From NCBI RefSeq assembly GCF_017303155.1, contig NZ_JAEKJR010000002.1:1116001-1180000 (forward strand): DNA of 64,000 nt. The letters are read 5' to 3'. Below the pieces are notes generated by a model. That model saw nothing but the letters and a program-made list of their open reading frames with translations. It was not told the origin of the DNA and searched no databases. This DNA is from Microbulbifer salipaludis (GTDB lineage Bacteria; Pseudomonadota; Gammaproteobacteria; Pseudomonadales; Cellvibrionaceae). Both the position numbers and the translations under genes were made by a program. The stretch's first letter is position 1. The number at the start of each line of letters is the position of its first letter. This document shows, in pieces, positions 47,838 through 56,915 of this stretch.

Positions 47838-50234
47838 CTAGCGGAAGTTGAAGTCTTTCTTGAAAGACAGCACCACTTCCCGCGGCCGGTTGTAGCTCGG
47901 CATATTCACGTAGCGTCCGACATCGGACCAGGTGCCGTTGCTGCCGAAACGCCAGTCGTAGCCGCTGTCGATCCAGCCCGCATTGCGGTCATCCCAGAGG
48001 TTGTACACGCTGAGTGTCGCCGTCCAGCTGTTTTCCTGCCACAGGCCAGCGGTGAGTGAGGCTTCCTTGCGGTCTTTAATAAGTGGGCGGCCCCACTGGG
48101 CGTTCCACCAGTCGTGGTTCATGGCTTCGGTCCAGCTGTGGTCGTAGCGGATCCAGCCGCCGATATCGCCAAACAGTTCCGGCACACTGTATTCCGCTCC
48201 CAGCCACCACTTGCTCGGCGGTGCCAGCGCCAGGCCTTGCCCCTTGGAGGCAATTAGCCAGTCTTGCGATGGATCAATTTCCGGGGCGGCATCGCTCAGG
48301 TAGAAGTCGTCGAGAATTTTCGAGCTGCTGCGGGCATAAGAACCCTCGAGCTTGAAGTTTTCGGTCATCTGGTAGGTCATGGTGGCTTCGATACCCGTTG
48401 CCTCGGCATCGCCGGCATTGACATGGCCGCTGACTTCCCAGAAGTAGGGGTCGCCAATATTGCGCTGCATATCCTCCCATTTCATCAGGTAGGCGGACAG
48501 GTTGAGCTGCAGGGAATTGTCCAGCCACTGGCTCTTCAGGCCGATCTCGTGGTTGAGCAGTTTGTCCGCACCGTATTCTTCTGGCAGCACACTTTCCCGA
48601 CGGATCTGGGAGTTGGCACCGCCGAGCCGGAAGCCTTCACTGTAGGTCGCATAGACCATGCGATCATCGTCGATGTGGTAGTTGAGGCTGAGCTTGTACA
48701 CCGTATCGCTGTCGACGCCCTGGAAGATGTCCAGCGGCAGGTAGTAACCGCGTGGCCAGAACTTCTGCTCGCTGCGGTCGCGGTCGTACTCGAACCAGCG
48801 CGCACCCACACCGGCCACCAGCTTTTCGGTAAGGTCGTAGCTCATTTCACCAAACACGGCCGTTTGCGTGGTCTTGGCGTTGTAGACTTCACCGTAGTAG
48901 TCATTGGTTTCCGGTACGTCGTACCAGTAATTGACGTACTGCCAGGAAGGGGTTTCGGTGTAGTTTTCAACCCGCCAGTACCAGTCCCAGAAGTCATCGG
49001 TCTCTTCATAAAACGCACCGGCCATCCACTGCAGGCGGCTGTCGCCCATGGAGGCGAGGCGGATTTCCTGGGATACGCGCTTGCCAGTCTGGTCGTTCAC
49101 GCGCTGTTCGTCTTGGAAGGCGGTGTCGTACCAGGTGCTGTAGTAACCGAATTCCCCATCCTGTACCCGCTTGGCGCGGATCTGCGCATCGAGGCTGTTG
49201 TCGAACTCGTAGTACACCTCGCGGTCGAGGAAAGAGCTGGTCATGGTCAGCTCGGCGAAGCCCAGGTCACCTTTAAAGGTGAGGCCTGCAGCCCACCAGT
49301 CATCGGTGCGCTCGTCCTTGAAAAAGCGCACGATTTCCAAATCGCCTTCTGCGGGGTCTGACTTCCAGTCGCCAGTGGAGCGCTGGGACTGCTGCATGAC
49401 CATCAATTCCGCATCCCAGTCCTCATTGATGGTCCACAGAGCACTGATGCGGGCGCCGCTCTGGTACCAGTCATTGAAGTCCTCTTCGACAACATCGCTG
49501 TTGAGCTCATCGGTGAAGACATTTTTGCCCTCAACGTTATCGATATAACCGGCGGACTTGGTGTCATAGGCGACGAGTCGCACGCTCAGTGTATCGGTCA
49601 CCAGCGGCAGGTTGAGCCAGGCTTCCGCGGTGTGGCCGGTCTCGCCTTCCTTGACGCTGGTGGCGTCGACCTTCACGGAGCCATAGGTACCGCTGTGGTC
49701 GGGCTTGTTGGTAATGATGCGCAGGGCGCCGGATTGCGAGCTGGAACCGAACAGGGTGCCCTGAGGACCCGGCAATGCCTCGACACGCTGGATGTCGACC
49801 ATGCGCGGATCCACCTGCTGGGTGGGCGACGTCATGGGAATTTCATCGAGGTAAACAGCGGCGGAAGAGTCGGTGCGCCACTCGCCGGTGCCGGTACTGA
49901 TGCCGCGGAACACGACCTCATTGCGCCCCGGCGTTTCGGCCACGGCAGACATGCTGGGGATTGCCTTGAGGTAATCCTGCATATTTTTAAAGCCGAGCTT
50001 CTCGATCTGCTCGGTGGTGAATGCCTGGATGCTCTGCGGCAGGTCCTGCATGTCCATTTCGCGCTTGGTGGCAGTAACGGTAATTTCCTCTACCGCTACG
50101 TAATTGCTCTCTTGTTCATCGCTCGCGACCTCGTCTTCGGCGAACGCTGCCATTGAGGTCAGCGATGAGGCCATGGCGAGGCTGATTGCCGCGGCCAGGG
50201 GCCTGCGTGCGGGGGGAATTGCCCGGAGTTTCAT
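47838..50234 (-). CDS. TonB-dependent outer-membrane receptor
   Basis: The 798-residue receptor has a long signal peptide (about 32 residues, cleaved before EDEVASDEQ) and a TonB-box-like EEITVTATKRE. A plug domain follows (IQAFTTEQIEKLGFKNMQDYLKAIP, RVEALPGPQGTLFGSSSQSGALRIITNKP), then a 22-strand barrel region ending in the aromatic-terminated REVVLSFKKDFNFR. It probably imports a galactose-containing oligosaccharide, since GH2 and operator site D sit beside it; the ligand is inferred. AGGAG lies 7 bases upstream of the ATG. It is the same subgroup as the receptor at 56.9 kb. Confidence 0.93.
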   Translation of the reverse strand: MKLRAIPPARRPLAAAISLAMASSLTSMAAFAEDEVASDEQESNYVAVEEITVTATKREMDMQDLPQSIQAFTTEQIEKLGFKNMQDYLKAIPSMSAVAETPGRNEVVFRGISTGTGEWRTDSSAAVYLDEIPMTSPTQQVDPRMVDIQRVEALPGPQGTLFGSSSQSGALRIITNKPDHSGTYGSVKVDATSVKEGETGHTAEAWLNLPLVTDTLSVRLVAYDTKSAGYIDNVEGKNVFTDELNSDVVEEDFNDWYQSGARISALWTINEDWDAELMVMQQSQRSTGDWKSDPAEGDLEIVRFFKDERTDDWWAAGLTFKGDLGFAELTMTSSFLDREVYYEFDNSLDAQIRAKRVQDGEFGYYSTWYDTAFQDEQRVNDQTGKRVSQEIRLASMGDSRLQWMAGAFYEETDDFWDWYWRVENYTETPSWQYVNYWYDVPETNDYYGEVYNAKTTQTAVFGEMSYDLTEKLVAGVGARWFEYDRDRSEQKFWPRGYYLPLDIFQGVDSDTVYKLSLNYHIDDDRMVYATYSEGFRLGGANSQIRRESVLPEEYGADKLLNHEIGLKSQWLDNSLQLNLSAYLMKWEDMQRNIGDPYFWEVSGHVNAGDAEATGIEATMTYQMTENFKLEGSYARSSSKILDDFYLSDAAPEIDPSQDWLIASKGQGLALAPPSKWWLGAEYSVPELFGDIGGWIRYDHSWTEAMNHDWWNAQWGRPLIKDRKEASLTAGLWQENSWTATLSVYNLWDDRNAGWIDSGYDWRFGSNGTWSDVGRYVNMPSYNRPREVVLSFKKDFNFR

Positions 50235-50306
50235 GTCTGTTCTCCTCGGGTGCGTTTATTGTAGTGCTCTCCCCCACGATCAAAGCTGCGGTCGCTAGGG
50301 GCTGCG

Positions 50307-50323
50307 GATTTATCATATAATTG
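50307..50323. promoter_or_regulatory. Degenerate operator (site D) between TonB receptor and hydroxylase genes
   Basis: On the minus strand, CAATTATATGATAAATC matches the 17-base operator at 14 positions, 73 bases before the receptor start and 118 before the hydroxylase. It could serve both divergent genes. Confidence 0.55.
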
Positions 50324-50440
50324 AGCTCCGGGAATTACCCGTGACAAAAATTTCAGCGGTGGTGAGGAAATTTCACCTATCTGGTGTGTCAACTCTGGAA
50401 TAGTGGAAGCCTCGACCGGTACTTAGCAGGCCTGTGTAAC

Positions 50441-51028
50441 ATGGAATTTGATGCCCCCTTCAAAATGCTCGAGCTGCGCGACTGCAGTGAGCTACACGCT
50501 TGTATCGCTGCCGCACCGCAGTCCGAATGGGAGACTAACCGCCTGCGCCAGCAAACCTTCGATGTGCACTACCAGACCCAATCTCTGGTGATGCTGTTTA
50601 TTAGTTGTAACCCTTGGCCGCAGGCAGAAATCTACCGCGAGGATGGCTGGGGCAGGCTCGCAAGTGCCGCCTTGCCGCTGATGCGTGAGGTTATCGAGCA
50701 GCACTATGAGCCGGGCGGAATCGTGCTGCGCGCCATGGCGGCGAAGTTGGTGCCTGGGGGGATCATCAAGCCCCATGTAGATGCGCACCCGTCATTTCGC
50801 CACGCACACCGCATTCATATCCCGATCACCTCCAATGCCAAGGTGCGCTTCAATATTGGTGGGCGCCCGTATCGCTTTGAGGTGGGCAAGGTCTATGAAC
50901 TGAACAACCAGTTACAGCACAGTGTTATGAATCGCGGTAGTGAGGACCGGATCACCTTTATCTTTGATTACCTGCCGCCCACTAAACGCGGACAAATTGC
51001 CGCATCTGGCGTGACAAGTCTCTGGTAA
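50441..51028 (+). CDS. Aspartyl/asparaginyl beta-hydroxylase-like dioxygenase
   Basis: From the ATG at 50441 the product has 195 residues. It shows the 2-oxoglutarate/Fe(II) fold of the Asp/Asn beta-hydroxylase family: IIKPHVDAHPSFRHAHRIHIPI holds the HxD iron pair, VRFNIGGRPYRFEVGKVYELNN the strands, and LQHSVMNRGSEDRITFIFDY the distal His and the 2OG-binding Arg. An in-frame start at 50384 is possible. Enzymes of this group hydroxylate protein side chains or small molecules; the target is unknown. It is divergent from a TonB receptor with a shared operator, an association also typical for TPR-sulfotransferases. Confidence 0.85.
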   Translation: MEFDAPFKMLELRDCSELHACIAAAPQSEWETNRLRQQTFDVHYQTQSLVMLFISCNPWPQAEIYREDGWGRLASAALPLMREVIEQHYEPGGIVLRAMAAKLVPGGIIKPHVDAHPSFRHAHRIHIPITSNAKVRFNIGGRPYRFEVGKVYELNNQLQHSVMNRGSEDRITFIFDYLPPTKRGQIAASGVTSLW

Positions 51029-51235
51029 GCGCATTCTCGAGATGCGGTGTGGTGTGGTGTTGCGGTGAGTGGTGGATTTTTCTCAACCGCAGGAGAATTT
51101 TCCTCAGTTGAACAAATGGGGAGAGGGTGAGGATACTCGGCGTCGCCAGGGTGAGCGGTGCCAGCCGGGTGTCGAGACGTTGCTCGCTGTGTTGAGTATT
51201 TCCTGGCCACAACAATAATCAATCAGGAATAAGCG

Positions 51236-52786
51236 ATGAAAAAACGAATCTCCACAGGGGGCCTGTTGGTTGCCCTGTTACTTATTGTCACGGCAATACC
51301 CGCATCTGCACTCACCGTTTCCCCGGATGATAGCGGCATTCGCTATACCGGCCGCTGGAACTTCGATAACCCGCAGGAGCCCTGGATTGGCTGGCAGGGG
51401 TCAACCATAGAAATTCAGTTTCAGGGCTCCAGTATCAGCGCGGACCTGAACCCCGGCGACAGCCACGAGTACTTTCGCGTGATTTTAAACGGTGTCCCGT
51501 CTGAGCAGCTGATCCGCCTGGAGCCGGGGCGTACCACGGTGACGCTGGCATCTGGCCTGGCGACAAACCAGTCGCACCATCTGGTGTTGATGAAGGAAAC
51601 CTTTTATGGCACCAACAGTGTCTTCTACGGTTTCGATATCGCCAATGGCGTAGTGCAGACGTTGCCGCCACGCCCGGCTCTGCGCATTGCCTATTTCGGC
51701 GATTCGAACATGGACGGCACTTCTCTCTATAGTGAAAAAGACCAGCAGGGCAATGATCCGCTATCGAGTGAGTCGGGCACCTACTACGCCTATCCTGCCA
51801 CCGTCGCGCGTATGCTCGGGGCGGAAATGCATCTGCAAGCTGCGGGCGGAGCGACCCTCTCTGGGCCCGGTGACAATACGGTTGCCAAGTTTATTTACTC
51901 ACCGGACTGGTACAACCAGGATCAGAATTACCGCAGCGGCTTCAACCCGCACGTCATTGTGGTCAATGCCGGCGCTAACGATATCAGCGGTATCAAGGGC
52001 AAGCAGCAAAAGAGCAAAGTGAAGGACCGCTTCAGGCTGGTAGTCAGCGAGCTGCGCAATGTGTACGGCGAAACGCCGCATATTGTGTTGTATAACGCCT
52101 ATGGCTGGGACCTGGACGAGCCGGCCAACTACACCCATGAACTCATCAGCGAAATCGGTGGAAAAATTTCCGTGATGCTTTACCCGTGGATGTGGGAGCA
52201 GTGGCACGGTTCCATGGTCGAGCACGCGGGGCAGGCGCGACTGCTGGCGGAGCATATCACCAACCTGGGGCTGGGTTTCTCCATCGTGCAGCCGGCGGAA
52301 ATCTTTGATGGTTTCGGGCGGAATTTTGATGTGGCCAACGGCAGCTTCGAATACGCGGCCCGGACCGGCTTCGAAGCCTTTGGCTGGCGCTATGTGGACG
52401 ATGGTGTCGAGCGCGTATACGACCCGGCGGGTGCTGCCGATGGCAATTACTATATCCGCCTGGCGGTGGGTGATCGGGTGCATCAGGGCGGCGATGCCAC
52501 CGGCGATTTCCAGCCCGGTGCGACCAGCGGCGGCCAGACCTATGTGGTGCGCGCCATGGTCCGCGGCACTGGCACGGAGCCCACCGCGCAGATTATTGCT
52601 GACTTTGAGGAGCAGGCGCTTTACGGGCGCAGCAATGCGCAGACCCGCAGTTTTGCCGTGGACGGTGTATGGCGCGAGTACACGGCTACCTTCACTGCAC
52701 CCGATGGCACCTGGAAAACTTACATCAACCTGAAGTCCGCCGGTGGTACGGTGGAGTTTGATGATGTTCGCATGAGCGCCCAGTAA
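51236..52786 (+). CDS. Exported SGNH esterase (CE2-like) with C-terminal carbohydrate-binding-like domain
   Basis: The 516-residue protein has a signal peptide (MKKRISTGGLLVALLLIVTA, cleaved near residue 25). An N-terminal jelly roll (residues 30-145) is followed by an SGNH hydrolase. Its block I is IAYFGDSNMDG with the catalytic Ser near residue 159, block III is VVNAGANDI, and the late His is in VEHAGQARLLAEHI. This jelly-roll plus SGNH order is that of CE2 carbohydrate acetylesterases. Residues 365-516 (VANGSFEYAARTGFEAFGW to VEFDDVRMS) look like a CBM4/9-type sandwich. It likely deacetylates a galactan or xylan outside the cell. AGGAATAAGCG precedes the ATG. Confidence 0.83.
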   Translation: MKKRISTGGLLVALLLIVTAIPASALTVSPDDSGIRYTGRWNFDNPQEPWIGWQGSTIEIQFQGSSISADLNPGDSHEYFRVILNGVPSEQLIRLEPGRTTVTLASGLATNQSHHLVLMKETFYGTNSVFYGFDIANGVVQTLPPRPALRIAYFGDSNMDGTSLYSEKDQQGNDPLSSESGTYYAYPATVARMLGAEMHLQAAGGATLSGPGDNTVAKFIYSPDWYNQDQNYRSGFNPHVIVVNAGANDISGIKGKQQKSKVKDRFRLVVSELRNVYGETPHIVLYNAYGWDLDEPANYTHELISEIGGKISVMLYPWMWEQWHGSMVEHAGQARLLAEHITNLGLGFSIVQPAEIFDGFGRNFDVANGSFEYAARTGFEAFGWRYVDDGVERVYDPAGAADGNYYIRLAVGDRVHQGGDATGDFQPGATSGGQTYVVRAMVRGTGTEPTAQIIADFEEQALYGRSNAQTRSFAVDGVWREYTATFTAPDGTWKTYINLKSAGGTVEFDDVRMSAQ

Positions 52787-52807
52787 GTGGCGATGGCTGC
52801 CCAACTT

Positions 52808-52824
52808 TATTTATATGATAAATA
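52808..52824. promoter_or_regulatory. Operator (site B) before the dehydrogenase/lactonase operon
   Basis: TATTTATATGATAAATA is identical in all 17 bases to site A at 39631. It lies 45 bases before the SDR start and contains a TATGAT that could be the -10. Confidence 0.7.
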
Positions 52825-52868
52825 TGGTAAATTGGGCGGCCAATAATTGAGTGACTTGAGGGGGCGCT

Positions 52869-53675
52869 ATGAGTGTCGACTGTGATCGGGTATTCGCATC
52901 GGGCAAGCTTGCCGAAATTACCCGGTACCCGGATTTACAAGACCAGCATGTATTCATTACCGGCGGTGGTTCCGGTATTGGTGCTTACTTTACTGCGGCA
53001 TTTGCCCTGCAAGGCGCGCGGGTTTCATTTTTGTCGACCCGCCCCGAGCCCGCGCAGGTACTGTGCGACGATGTCGAGGGTAATGGGGGAATTCGCCCGC
53101 GTTTTTATCGCTGTGATATCCGCGATCTGAGTGCGCTGCGTGCGGTAATTGCGCAAGCCATCGAGGATTCGGGCCCGGTTCATGTACTGGTTAACAATGC
53201 GGCGCGCGATACCCGGCACGACCTCGACAGCCTCACGCCGGATGCTTTCGATGACGCCATCAATACCAACCTTCGTCCGCAGTTTTTTGCCATGCAGGCG
53301 GTGGCACCGGGCATGGCCGCGGCGGGCGGTGGTGCGATGATCAATGTGGGTTCCAATTCCGCGAACCTGGCATTGGCGGGTTACCCGGCCTATGTGGCTT
53401 CCAAGGCGGCGATTGTCGGCATGACCCGCAGCCTTGCTCGCGAGCTCGGGCCGAAAAACATTCGCGTCAACGCGCTGGTGCCGGGTTGGGTGATGACCGA
53501 GCGCCAGCAACGCCTGTGGGTGACGGAGGAGGCGCTGCGAGAATGTATCGACAGGCAGAATCTCAAGTTCGCCATTCAGGGCGAGGATGTGGCTGAGTCG
53601 GTGCTATTCCTCGCTTCTCGCGCTGCCCGTGCGATCAGCGGCCAGTCGCTGATTGTCGATGGTGGGCGGGTGTGA
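52869..53675 (+). CDS. SDR-family dehydrogenase, probable D-galactose 1-dehydrogenase
   Basis: The 268-residue short-chain dehydrogenase shows TGGGSGIG (cofactor loop), NNAA, the catalytic Ser in NVGSNSAN, YVASK (Tyr and Lys of the active site), and PGWVMTERQ. With the coupled lactonase and the galactonate genes of the same operator group, oxidation of beta-D-galactose to galactono-lactone is the likely reaction. The family alone would not distinguish galactose, fucose or arabinose. It is cytoplasmic. The GTG start of the next gene overlaps its stop (GTGA). Confidence 0.85.
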   Translation: MSVDCDRVFASGKLAEITRYPDLQDQHVFITGGGSGIGAYFTAAFALQGARVSFLSTRPEPAQVLCDDVEGNGGIRPRFYRCDIRDLSALRAVIAQAIEDSGPVHVLVNNAARDTRHDLDSLTPDAFDDAINTNLRPQFFAMQAVAPGMAAAGGGAMINVGSNSANLALAGYPAYVASKAAIVGMTRSLARELGPKNIRVNALVPGWVMTERQQRLWVTEEALRECIDRQNLKFAIQGEDVAESVLFLASRAARAISGQSLIVDGGRV

Positions 53676-54580
53676 GCGCGCTGCGTGTATCCCTGCGCGA
53701 TACTCTGCCGGTCGCAAACCAGCTCGGTGAGTGCGTGCTGTGGGATGACCGTGCCGGGCTGGTGCGTTGGACCGATATCCTCGGCCAGCGGCTCTATTGC
53801 TATGACCCGGTCTCCGGGACCCTGTCCCATAACCGCCTGCCGCGTCGCCTGGCTTCCTTTGCGCTGACCTCCCGCGCGGATCTGTTGGTGGCGGCGTTTG
53901 ACGATCGGCTCAGCCTTTACGACACCGCCAGCGGCCAGGAGGAAACACTGTTCCTTCTGCCGGATACCCGCGAACTGCGCTTCAATGATGGGCGCGTAGA
54001 TCGCAGCGGCCAGTTCTGGGTCGGCTCGATGATCGAGAATGCCGGCAACCGCAGCGACGACCCTGAGCGCCAGGGCCGCCTGTATCGGCTCGACCGCGCA
54101 GGCGGGGTCAGCGCCATGCGCAGTGGCATTAGTATCAGTAACAGCCTGTGCTGGTCGCCGGACGGGCGCACCGCTTATTTTGCCGATTCCCCCGAGGAAA
54201 CGATCCGGGCGTTTGATGTCGATCCGCGCAGCGGGACTTGGGCCGAGCCGCGGGTGTTCGCGCGGACACCTGCAGGGGTGCACCCGGACGGTGCCACCGT
54301 GGACGCTGAAGGTTGCGTGTGGAGTGCCCAGTGGGGCAGCGGCAAGGTGGTGCGTTACAGCCCGCAGGGGGAGTGCATCGCGCAGATCGACTTGCCCGCT
54401 CGCCAGCTCACCTGTGTCGCGTTTGGCGGGGCGGACCTGAGCACGCTGTATGTCACCTCTGCCCGCTGTGACCTGACGCCGGCGCAGTGCGAGGACCAGC
54501 CCGTTGCCGGCCACCTGTTCGTGCTCGACACCAACATTCGCGGCCTGCCGGAGAGTCGCTATATCCTCGGGCGCGGCTAG
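53672..54580 (+). CDS. SMP-30/gluconolactonase family sugar lactonase
   Basis: The 302-residue six-bladed propeller begins at GTG 53672, overlapping the SDR stop by 4 bases. Conserved metal and active-site positions are seen in LGECVLWDDRAGLVRWTDI (metal Glu), RFNDGRVDRSGQFWVGSM (Asn and Arg), GISISNSLCWSPDGRTAYFADSP (metal Asn and Asp), and HPDGATVDAEGCVWSAQWGSGKVVRY. The expected reaction is galactonolactone to galactonate, the second step of the De Ley-Doudoroff route; the sugar is inferred from context. Confidence 0.9.
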   Translation: MSALRVSLRDTLPVANQLGECVLWDDRAGLVRWTDILGQRLYCYDPVSGTLSHNRLPRRLASFALTSRADLLVAAFDDRLSLYDTASGQEETLFLLPDTRELRFNDGRVDRSGQFWVGSMIENAGNRSDDPERQGRLYRLDRAGGVSAMRSGISISNSLCWSPDGRTAYFADSPEETIRAFDVDPRSGTWAEPRVFARTPAGVHPDGATVDAEGCVWSAQWGSGKVVRYSPQGECIAQIDLPARQLTCVAFGGADLSTLYVTSARCDLTPAQCEDQPVAGHLFVLDTNIRGLPESRYILGRG

Positions 54581-54739
54581 CGGGTTTGGCGCGCCGGCAC
54601 GTTGACAGATGACAGCGTACTCCGACACACTGAATTCGAAACCAAAAAACCAATAATAAGTTCGCCGCGTGTGGGCGTTGGCTCCGGGTCCGCCGCCGAC
54701 ACCGACGCAGTTGAACCGCGTTGTACGGGAGTCCCGCCG

Positions 54740-56758
54740 ATGTCCGCAACTGAAACCGGCAGTCTGGTCGATGCCATCAAGCAAGCCTATATGTTGCTGA
54801 ACCAGCAGCGCCCCGATCTGGCCCGCGCGCAGGCGCGTGAAATTCTCGATAGTGTCCCCGGCGAGGTCAACGCGCAGCTGGTGCTGGCCATATGCCAGCG
54901 CCTGCGGGGCGATATTACTGGCGCCCGCAGTGGGTTGCAGGAAATTCTTGCGCGCGCAGCGGACTTCGCCTCCGCCTGGCACGAGCTTGGTGTGTGTGAG
55001 GCGCGCCGGGGGGATCACCCCGCGGCCATCGCAGCGCTGGAGCGAGCCGTATCCCTGCAGCCGGCTCTGGCCGAGAGCTGGCTGGCTCTGGCCGAATACT
55101 ACACGGCGCGCGAGCAGCACGAGCGCGCGGCCCATGCGCGCACCCAGCACCTGCGTTACGCGATTGCCGGCGGCGATCCTGTCGGTGCTGGCGGTGGCCT
55201 CGCCAGTGCCTTTGCGCTGTTCGAGCAGGGTCGTATCGCCCAGGCCGAGGCGGCCTGCCGCGGCTACGTTTACCAGCACCCCACCGACGTCAACGCTATC
55301 CGCCTGCTGGCGGAAATCGGCGCGAAGGTCGGCGCGCTCGGTGATGTAGAAAACCTGCTGGCGCGCTGCCTGGCGCTGGCGCCGGACTTCCACTTTGCGC
55401 GCTTGCAGTACGCCGGTGTTCTCAATCGCCGTGAAAAGAGCGAGGCGGCGCTGATTGAGATCGAAAAGCTTGAGAGCATCCCGCGGCCGATTCCGGCGGT
55501 GCAGGTGTTGAAGGCGGCGGTGCTGGCCAAGCTCGGCCGCTATTCCGAGGCGATCGCCGTGTATGACAGCATGCTGGCAGAGCAACCGCGGCAGCCGGTA
55601 TTGCTGGTGAGTCGTGGCCACGCGCAGAAGACCGTCGGTGAGCAGGCTGCGGCGATTGAATCCTATCGCGCCGCCATCGCCTGTGAGCCCCACAACGGCG
55701 AGGCATGGTGGAGCCTCGCCAATCTCAAGACCTACCGTTTCGATGTCGACGAGCTGGCGCAGATGCGCGCGCAGCTCGCGCGCGAAGACCTGGACGAGGA
55801 GCCGCGCGTACAGCTGTTGTTTGCCCTTGCCAAGGGTGAGGAAGACGCTGGAGATTACGCGGCGTCTTTTGTCCACTATGAGCAGGGCAATGCCCGCAAG
55901 GCGCTAGCGGAGGGCTACAGTGCCGATGAGACCACGCGCGACACCGATCGGTTGATCGATACCTGTACCGCGGAGCTGTTCGCGGCTCAGGGAATGGGCG
56001 GCTGCGAAGATCCGGCCCCGATTTTTATCGTCGGCCTGCCGCGCGCCGGCTCGACCCTGCTGGAGCAGATCCTCGCCTCCCACTCGCAGGTGGACGGCAC
56101 CAAGGAACTGCCGGATATCCTCGCGCTGGTGCGCCGCTTGTCCGGCCAGCGCAAGCGCGAGGATGTCTCCCGCTACCCGGCGGTGCTCGCGCGCCTCAGT
56201 GCCGAGGAGCGCGCGGCGCTTGGCGCGGAGTACCTGGCTCGCACCCAAGTGCAGCGCGGCAGTGCACCGTATTTTATCGACAAGATGCCCAACAACTTTG
56301 CCCATGTCGCGCTGATCAAGCTGATTCTGCCCAATGCCAAGATCATCGACGCGCGTCGCCACCCCATGGCCTGCTGTTTCAGCGGCTTCAAGCAGCTGTT
56401 CGCCGTGGGGCAGTCGTTTACGTATGGGCTCGACAATATCGGCCGCTATTACCGCGACTACTTGCGCCTGATGGACCACTGGCATGCGGTGCTGCCCGGT
56501 GCGGTGCTGACCGTGCAGTACGAGGAGGTGGTGGCTGACTTGGAGCCGCAGGTACGACGCATCCTCGATTTTTGCGGTCTGCCGTTCGAGCCCGCTTGCC
56601 TGGAGTTTCACAAGACCCGGCGCTCGGTGCGTACCGCCAGCTCCGAGCAGGTGCGCCAGCCCATCAATCGTGACGGCCTGGCGGCGTGGGAGCCCTTTTC
56701 CCCCTACCTCGGCGACTTGCGTTCAGCACTGGGTGATGCGCTGGAGCGCTTTGCCTGA
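54740..56758 (+). CDS. TPR-repeat protein with C-terminal sulfotransferase domain (second copy)
   Basis: I start at the ATG at 54740 (MSATETGSLVDAIK) with GGGAG 8 bases upstream, giving 672 residues; the frame open from a TTG at 54602 has no ribosome site. TPR-like repeats fill residues 1-400. The sulfotransferase domain starts near residue 426 with PIFIVGLPRAGSTLLEQIL, then FIDKMPNNFAHV, KIIDARRHPMACCFSGFKQ and the C-terminal RTASSEQVRQPINR. The last is nearly the same as KTASSEQVRQPIYR in the first copy. It is 160 bases after the lactonase and 157 before a TonB receptor. The acceptor substrate is unknown. Confidence 0.87.
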   Translation: MSATETGSLVDAIKQAYMLLNQQRPDLARAQAREILDSVPGEVNAQLVLAICQRLRGDITGARSGLQEILARAADFASAWHELGVCEARRGDHPAAIAALERAVSLQPALAESWLALAEYYTAREQHERAAHARTQHLRYAIAGGDPVGAGGGLASAFALFEQGRIAQAEAACRGYVYQHPTDVNAIRLLAEIGAKVGALGDVENLLARCLALAPDFHFARLQYAGVLNRREKSEAALIEIEKLESIPRPIPAVQVLKAAVLAKLGRYSEAIAVYDSMLAEQPRQPVLLVSRGHAQKTVGEQAAAIESYRAAIACEPHNGEAWWSLANLKTYRFDVDELAQMRAQLAREDLDEEPRVQLLFALAKGEEDAGDYAASFVHYEQGNARKALAEGYSADETTRDTDRLIDTCTAELFAAQGMGGCEDPAPIFIVGLPRAGSTLLEQILASHSQVDGTKELPDILALVRRLSGQRKREDVSRYPAVLARLSAEERAALGAEYLARTQVQRGSAPYFIDKMPNNFAHVALIKLILPNAKIIDARRHPMACCFSGFKQLFAVGQSFTYGLDNIGRYYRDYLRLMDHWHAVLPGAVLTVQYEEVVADLEPQVRRILDFCGLPFEPACLEFHKTRRSVRTASSEQVRQPINRDGLAAWEPFSPYLGDLRSALGDALERFA

Positions 56759-56915
56759 GAAGCGTCGCCCTCGGCGGTCTTTTAAGGTGAAAAAAACTCA
56801 CCGGTTAGCGAAGAAGACTCGCTTGTCAGCGCCCGCAATTCCAACGACTCTTACCCCTTGAGTGGTAGTTTTTCTCAATCCCAGAAGTATAAAAACATTA
56901 ATAGGGGAATCAGCG

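Noticed and set aside
48264..49361. A 365-codon plus-strand frame over the first TonB receptor
   Set aside because: Antisense to a clear receptor gene with matching barrel motifs.
53576..55876. A 766-codon minus-strand frame across SDR, lactonase and sulfotransferase genes
   Set aside because: It is antisense to three well-supported genes in a GC-rich region; no domain is recognisable.
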